From assembly GCA_004154925.1 (NCBI GenBank), contig QJNS01000016.1, positions 372,001-436,000 on the forward strand: 64,000 bases of DNA, given 5' to 3'. This stretch comes from Monosporascus cannonballus. Lineage: Eukaryota > Ascomycota > Sordariomycetes > Xylariales. This document shows, one piece after another, positions 57,501 through 64,000 of the stretch. The translations under genes and the position numbers were made by a program. The number at the start of each line of letters is the position of its first letter. Position 1 is the first letter of the stretch. The notes under the pieces were generated by a model. That model worked only from the letters and a program-made list of their open reading frames with translations. It did not search any database and was not told the DNA's origin.

Positions 57501-60500
57501 CGGGAGGACGAAGTATACGATTTTTAACTTAGTACTGCCGGAACCTCTAAGGACGATATTATACTTATTTTAAATAATGATAATTCAGATTATGGCGATT
57601 GTAACGACGGCCAATCCGACGTTTTTTTTCTGCCGGTCCATAAGTTATTAACGTTTATTAACTAAATGGCCGTTTAGCTTAGCAATATAACCGATTTAGG
57701 TATGTATTAGTATTTTTTAGCCTTGGGTACGACGAGAAAGTAATTAATAATTTTTTTAGATAAAGGTCCTAATAGGATATCTAATGTTATTGGTAATAGC
57801 GATGCCGTAAAGCTGTTTTTTATAGCTGGCGTAACGGAGCTAGATTAAGAGATTGCATCCCTATTGTTAGATGCCTTAAGGTATTTTATAGCTCCGGCGT
57901 CTCCGGCAAAGTTATCATTTTCTTTTTTAGTACTTTAAATAAATCCGGATTCGCTTATTTGCATTAATAATATTTTATGTGCAGATAGCCGTATATCGAT
58001 AATTAGAAATGTTATATGCGGCGTAATAATTTAGAATATATAGGGAGCTTTATGTCCTATAACCGAAGTTAAATTACTATTATTTAAATAATGCGATTTC
58101 CGGCTTTTTTCGTACCAGAAAAAACATAGTTTACGTCGAGAGAGCATGCCGTGCCCTAATGCGGCCGTTTATAAAAAGGGCGAAAGTAAAATCGAGCCAG
58201 CCGATAGGAAGTTGGGGCTAAGACGAAAAAAGAAGGTAATTCGCCGTTTTTCGTATAGTCCTCATAGTGCTTCTCTTGATAATGATAGCGATAATAATAG
58301 CTACGGCAACTTTTAAAACGAATCGGATAACGAAAAGGATTACCAGCCTTTTATCGAAGGTAACGAAAAAGAACAAAATAAAAAAAAATGATAACGGCGT
58401 CCGACTTACCCCCCGTAAACGTAACAAAATCGACTTTTTTACTTACGCGATTTTTAATAATATATTCGTATAACGTCTTTGCCTACATGGTTATATCTCC
58501 CAAACGCGAAAGTTCCAGATATCAGCCCATAATTGAAAGCGTCCCCGCCGGCAGACCATTCCCAGCCCACCATCGTCGTACATTTCAAATAATAACTAAA
58601 GGTTTGCAGAATTCGCTTTTGCGAAATTCGAAAAATAGCTATTTAAAAACGTTTATCTTAAACGCATAACGGAAAACGGGATAATAACTTTTTAATTGTA
58701 ATTTAATTAGGATTTTTATACAAAAAATAGATATAAGGCTTGAAATTAACGAAACCTGCCTAAAAGCTCTAATTCGGCAAAATACATACCGGTAACGAAA
58801 ATCGTTTTCATAATAGAAGAAAATAATTTTTTTATTGAATTAAAAAGATAAAAGCTATTTTGGCAGGAAATTTATAAATAGTTTACGGAAAAATTTCCTG
58901 GGCGGAATAAAGGGACGTTATAGGTACAATATTGTAAAAAGTTAAAAAGGAAGTACGCGAATAAGGTCGGCAATCTATAAAAATAGATTAAGTCGGCCCG
59001 AGATTAAATATAATAAGTAAAATATTATTTAAAGAGAGAATAAAATAATATATTTGTTTAAATAAAGGATTTAGGGTTAATTATATTATTTATTTATATA
59101 TATTATAAATAAGTTTTTATTAAATAAATTATATTTTTGATATTTTTTTAGCCGTATAACTTAACTTAAGCCAAATAATATTCTTAATAGTTTTTTTATT
59201 ACGGAATTATAATTATCGTTTTAACCCAGGCGGCATGCACGTATCTTAGGCATAGTCGGCAAATGTGAAAAGCGGTATCAGATTAAAAAAGCAATATCTA
59301 ATTAAAAAACGGTATTTAATTAGGAAGGCGGTATCGATATAAGTAAATATTTAATTAAATTATATAAATAATAAAAACAGGTTATAGTAATTCGAAATTT
59401 ATTATATTTATTTTTTTATTATAATTTAACGCCCTTAGCATTATTAAATTATCAGAACGAAAAATGGAATAATTTCGGGGGAATTTGAATTACGTAATAA
59501 AAAATCTTTGGGATCGCCGTCGAGCCCAGCGAAATAAGATTAATCAGGATTAAACAAAAATATATAAATATGTTTATTAATTTTTTTATAATTTAAATAA
59601 TTATTAACCTATAATATAATTTAATTACTTAAATTACTTTTAATTATAATAATTTACAAAATTAATATTATTTTTATATTTAAAAAAATTTTAAATATAA
59701 ATTATGTAAGTTATTTTCGGCGTTAATTTTTCGAACTTTTATCGGTTTTATGTATTTTACAGTTTTATTATTTTGTTTTGGGTTAAATATAATATTATTT
59801 TTCGATAAATAACGTTAATATAATGGGTTCGAAATTTATTTTTTTTCGTTATCCAGCCCCGTACGGAAGCTAGATCATTTTTTAATAAATCTATGCCTTA
59901 GTTCCGTAATTATTACCATTATTATCTTGTTTTTTTCCGGGTACGTCGTAATTATATTTTTTAATAAGGCGAATTAAGGTTATTTTTAAGGAAGGTGGGA
60001 ACCAGTTTCGGACCGTCCTTAATATATGGATTAATAGCAACGATACCTTAGCCTTCTGGGGTTCGCCTGCATTGGCGGCGGTATAATCTTTTGCGAATTT
60101 CTATTAGTTCCAAAGTTAATTATACCGATATTAACACTTCCCAGCCCCGCGCAATAACTGCCTAAAAAATTTAACGTAAACTTTATCGCATAATTATTCG
60201 GGTAATAACGAAAAAATTTATCTTTTATCAAATATATTTACGGAGGCCATGATTGGCGGTTTATTATTATAAAACGGATAAAGCGATTTATTAAACATAA
60301 CAGAAAAAATTTAGCTAAATTAAATACGAAAAATAATTCCCTAAAATATGGTACCGTTTCGTCGGCGAATTTATCATAAGGTATTAAATAACAGCAACCT
60401 CTTTTTTTTCTTACTAACAAACTTTAACAGCTCTTTTTATCTTATAATTAACAGCATATATTTCCGCCTTTCTTCCTTTAGTAATACTGCTTATATATCT

Positions 60501-63500
60501 AGATATAATATTATATACATCTTTAAACAATAATGGTGATAAAGCTACAAAACCCCAGGCGGCTATAAGTAACCAAATAATAAATATTAAAAAAGGCTTG
60601 GTAACGGATAATTCCCTTTAAAACAAAAGCATATAATATTTTTAAGAAAAAGAAATTCGACTAAATCGCCGCATATAAAAACCTTTTATTTAAGGCGCTT
60701 TTATTTTTTGGTAAGTCGACGGCTCGTTCTTATATTATTGGCATAAAATTTATCCGTAACTGGGTTCGCGTTTTTTCAAAATCCCTAAATTTTCGTTACC
60801 TTAAGCTCGTTAACGTAAAACTTTTAATTAACGTTTTTAAAAATTTTTGGTATATACTAATTTTTTAATACGATATAATTTATAATATGTATATAACTAG
60901 GTTTAATATTAATTCGTATAAGGAATTTAAAAGCATTTAAATTATATGGCTAATCTTAAAAAAATTTCTTATTCCGAGTTTAAATACCCGGCGCCGAACA
61001 TATCCTTAATTAAATAAAAACCTAAAGCCTGGCGATTCTAGCCTTTAAAAGGTTGCCGAAAAATATTTGGAAATATTATACCACCGTAATACCCGTTATT
61101 AAAATACCTTTGCTAATATAATAATTAACGAAATCTGCCATTAATACGATGCTGCCGTGGCAGATATAATAACCAGGCGGCTGGAAATATTGCAAATTAA
61201 GAAAAAAAAACATTTTAAATTATTTTACGGTAAATATAAATATATGATAATATTATATAATCTTAAGATAATAATAATATTTATAATTTACGTTTTATAC
61301 TTATAATATATTTACGTAAATTTTCTTATAATAAAAAATAACGGTTATAAAATTAAATTTATTAATTTTATAAATTAAATAACTGTTTTTTTAATCTTTT
61401 TATATATTAAACTTTATATATACCAAAAATAATTATTATAAAAAATAAAATAATTGTTATTATAATTATTGCAATCTATGCCGTAAGAAATTAATAATTT
61501 TCTTAAATAATATATACGTTAATTAATATAATTACGAAATAACTTATAAAATGGAAAATACCTAGCATATTATACGGTTAGTAAAAGCCATATAAAAGGG
61601 ATTAAAATGTACTTATAAAAATAAATAATTAAGTAATTAAACGTAATTACCGTTAAATATTTGCCAAAACCAGTTAATATTAATTATGCCGATCAGAAAA
61701 TAAATTCTTGTAATCGGGAAAAACGCTTTGGTTAAAATAATCTTTTGTATAAATTAACCAGATTCGGTTTGGTTTAATAAATTGATTTATCAAATAAAGA
61801 TAAATGCAACCAAGAAAAAGTAAAATCCAGTAAAAAATATTTAAAATAAAATAGCCGTAATATAGTTATGTTTTATAAATATATTATTTGCTTTAATTAT
61901 TATATTATTATGCTAAGATTTTATAATATTTACGTATTTTTTTAATTATGCGTAAATATAAAGAAAAATTAATTAATTTATCGAATATTTTTATTAATTA
62001 GCTTTTATAAAATAAATTACGTTTTTTTCTTTATTTTTGTTCTTTTTTTATATATTTAACATAATATATTTCTGGATATAAAATTTATATAAATATATTT
62101 TATATCCTGGATTTTATTTTTTTTTCGATTATGTTCGTTTTTATTATTATAAGATTTTAATAAATTTTATATTTAAGTTTTAATATTTTTAAAATTAAAT
62201 ACAGATTTTATACTTATTAAAACCTAAACGTACATTTAATTAATAATATTAATTCGTTATATAAAATACTAAATTTTGTTATTTCGTTCGGGTTATTTTT
62301 ATTATTATAAGGTTTTAATAAGTCGAATATTAACGGTTTAAAATTTTTAAATTTAAAAATAAATTCCTTAACTTATTAAATTTAAACGCGTATATAATTA
62401 AGTAATATTAATTATTTATATTTTTTTCGTAAATAATTATAAAATAATTTGTTATCATGTTTTAAAGCAAAAAGAAAATTTTAAATTAAATTTGTTTTTT
62501 AATCCGAAATTCAACCAAATTCTTACGGTGGCAAATCTTAATAAATATATTTTTTAAAATTAGGGCCAATAATATGAAATTATCTTATTCGATCTAAAAA
62601 TCATAGAACGGTAAAAAAAATACGATAAAAAAAGTTCATAAACTTTTCTAACCTTTTGGAACAAAGGTTTCTATTTTAGTTAAAAAAGACGGCGTACTTT
62701 ACTTATACCAATCGTATGCCGACTTTCCGGCTGCTCCTTATAAATTAATTATAACTTTAAATAAGATAACGCCTAACGACTTTATTATAATTGCGGAAAA
62801 GATTAGGCGGGATAATTGGCGGTTACGATCACCGGGGCTCCTTTTAAGCCTAGTAAAAAAGGACATTATCGGCGTTTCCCACCTGGAACCTAGTATAAGT
62901 TTAATTAATACGCTTCCATTATGACCCTAGGCATATACTTACTTTAATATTCCGGCAAATTAAATAAGAATTATATATATTTTTAATTATATAATAAATA
63001 AATAAAAAAATCTTAAAACGATTTAATTTAAGTTATAATTTTTATTAATTTAGTTATTATTTTTTTAGTTTTAACCAAACTTAGTACATAAACGCTTTAT
63101 GCTTAATAAAACGAATTATTTAAGGTTAAACAATTAATTATTATTATTTTATTTATATATAAAATAATAAATAAAATAGGCGATCGAATACGAAAATTTA
63201 AGCGTTTCGTAAAATCCCTATTTGATTTTACGATTTTTTATACTGTATTTGTACATAATTCAAAACTTTTAATAAGTTTGTCGCCGCTATAATATACCCT
63301 TATTTTCTTTACCCGAATTCTTATTAAAAATTAACTAATTAGGGGCTAACTGGAAAACGATATTTTATGTAAAAAGTTATAATAACAGGAAATATTAAAT
63401 TAAAAACAGGCATATTTAAAGCTTTTGCATAAAATAAAGATGTTAAAAATTTATCGGGTAAGAAATTAACTTATAGCAAATTATAACGGACTTGGAACTA

Positions 63501-64000
63501 AGTTATAATATTAATAGGGGAACCCGGCCAAAAACGATTTATTTTATTTTCGAACCGCTGGTATTTTGTATATATCTTTTTTTATATCGTTGGCGATAAT
63601 ATTTTCTGGAAATAAAAAAAGAATTTAATGTAATAATTATTACCTCCCGTAATTTGACGATAATCCTAATCGTATAAAAGTAATTTTGGTCGATTAATAC
63701 GGAGTTTTTTTATTCGGAACGTTAAATATTTATTAAATTTATTTATTTTTGTTCCCGATATAGATGTATTATAGTTTCGGTATATAATAAATATAATTTT
63801 TTATAATGGTACCTTTGTAAAAAATCATAATAATAAAAAATAAACTTATTCCGTTATTATTAATAAAGTCGAAATATTTGCCTAAGAAAACGCGGAATAC
63901 GGTTCGGAAAAACTTTAGGAATATAAATATTAATTCGGTATCTTTTAAATCCCTTTTAAGATATAATATACGGATTCTAGCGGTTAAAGGTTTAAAACGG
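54558..64000. other. AT-rich RIP-type heterochromatin-like block
   Basis: No intact gene over 9.4 kb. Very AT-rich, with stops in all frames, long A/T runs, and many remaining cytosines in CpG. Open frames under 100 codons are biased by composition. Local composition varies: a GC-rich patch at ~55630-55705, a G-rich/C-poor stretch at ~56.35-57.25 kb, and a fossil Myb/SANT domain near 58.8-59.0 kb. The block runs off the window end, so its size and whether it is subtelomeric, centromeric or dispersed cannot be told. Confidence 0.8.
58816..58965 (+). pseudogene. Fossil Myb/SANT-like domain in RIP-mutated DNA
   Basis: Forward translation reads EENNFFIELKR, stop, KLFWQEIYK, stop, FTEKFPGRNKGTL, stop, VQYCKKLKRK. 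This fits the fungal SANT pattern in which LSWxEI is followed by FPGR-x-x-GTLQV-x-YC-x-KLK. The third stop sits exactly at the conserved Gln (CAG to TAG). Upstream, acidic Ser/Asp-rich traces (e.g. SASLDNDSDNNSYGNF near 58.27 kb) may belong to the same decayed gene. It seems a host-type gene, not a transposon core domain, but could be carried by one. Confidence 0.5.

Overview
The window is nuclear DNA of a filamentous ascomycete (Pezizomycotina, most likely a Sordariomycete). Evidence: short 54-177 bp spliceosomal introns with CTRAC-like branch sites; fungal-type versions of COX10, MSH6, NPR2, SFH5, SDH4 and a CYT-18-type mitochondrial tyrosyl-tRNA synthetase; and long AT-rich blocks in which LTR retrotransposons have been mutated C-to-T/G-to-A on both strands, the hallmark of repeat-induced point mutation (RIP).

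Layout. 0-6.2 kb: 3' end of an aldehyde dehydrogenase (+), COX10 (+), and a Myb/SANT protein (-) whose upstream region holds an assembly gap next to a 54-base poly-C run. 6.2-10.8 kb: no gene recognised. 10.8-12.9 kb: five-exon MFS sugar transporter (+). 14.9-15.3 kb: small secreted four-cysteine protein (+). 15.8-21.7 kb: a complete RIP-mutated Ty1/Copia element (reverse strand) with LTRs and a 5-bp target duplication. 22.5-26.4 kb: MSH6 (-). 27.5-33 kb: decayed genes (a 2EXR-domain gene broken by one TAG and a cytochrome P450 pseudogene). 33.3-38.3 kb: aldo/keto reductase, MYND-SET protein and an aminoglycoside-phosphotransferase-like protein, all (+). 39.8-46.8 kb: housekeeping block of SFH5 (-), NPR2 (+), MSY1/CYT-18 (-) and SDH4 (+), arranged as two divergent pairs that converge in the middle. 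47.2-54.6 kb: a complete RIP-mutated Ty3/Gypsy chromovirus (reverse strand) with 425-bp LTRs and a 5-bp target duplication. 54.6-64 kb: further AT-rich RIP-type DNA with fossil coding traces, including a Myb/SANT-like domain.

Biology. The intact genes are core functions: respiration and heme (COX10, SDH4, and possibly SFH5), mitochondrial translation and intron splicing (MSY1), nutrient signalling (NPR2) and mismatch repair (MSH6). Between them lie accessory genes (transporter, secreted protein, AKR, SET protein) and genome-defence relics. In both LTR elements mutation is heavy inside and fades toward the outer LTR ends, so RIP edges can be read at near base resolution. I found no clearly novel multi-gene system. 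The best leads are the RIP boundaries, the tRNA-like sequence inside the Copia element, the secreted protein beside the RIP island, the apparent pseudokinase, and the fossil gene in the terminal AT-rich block.
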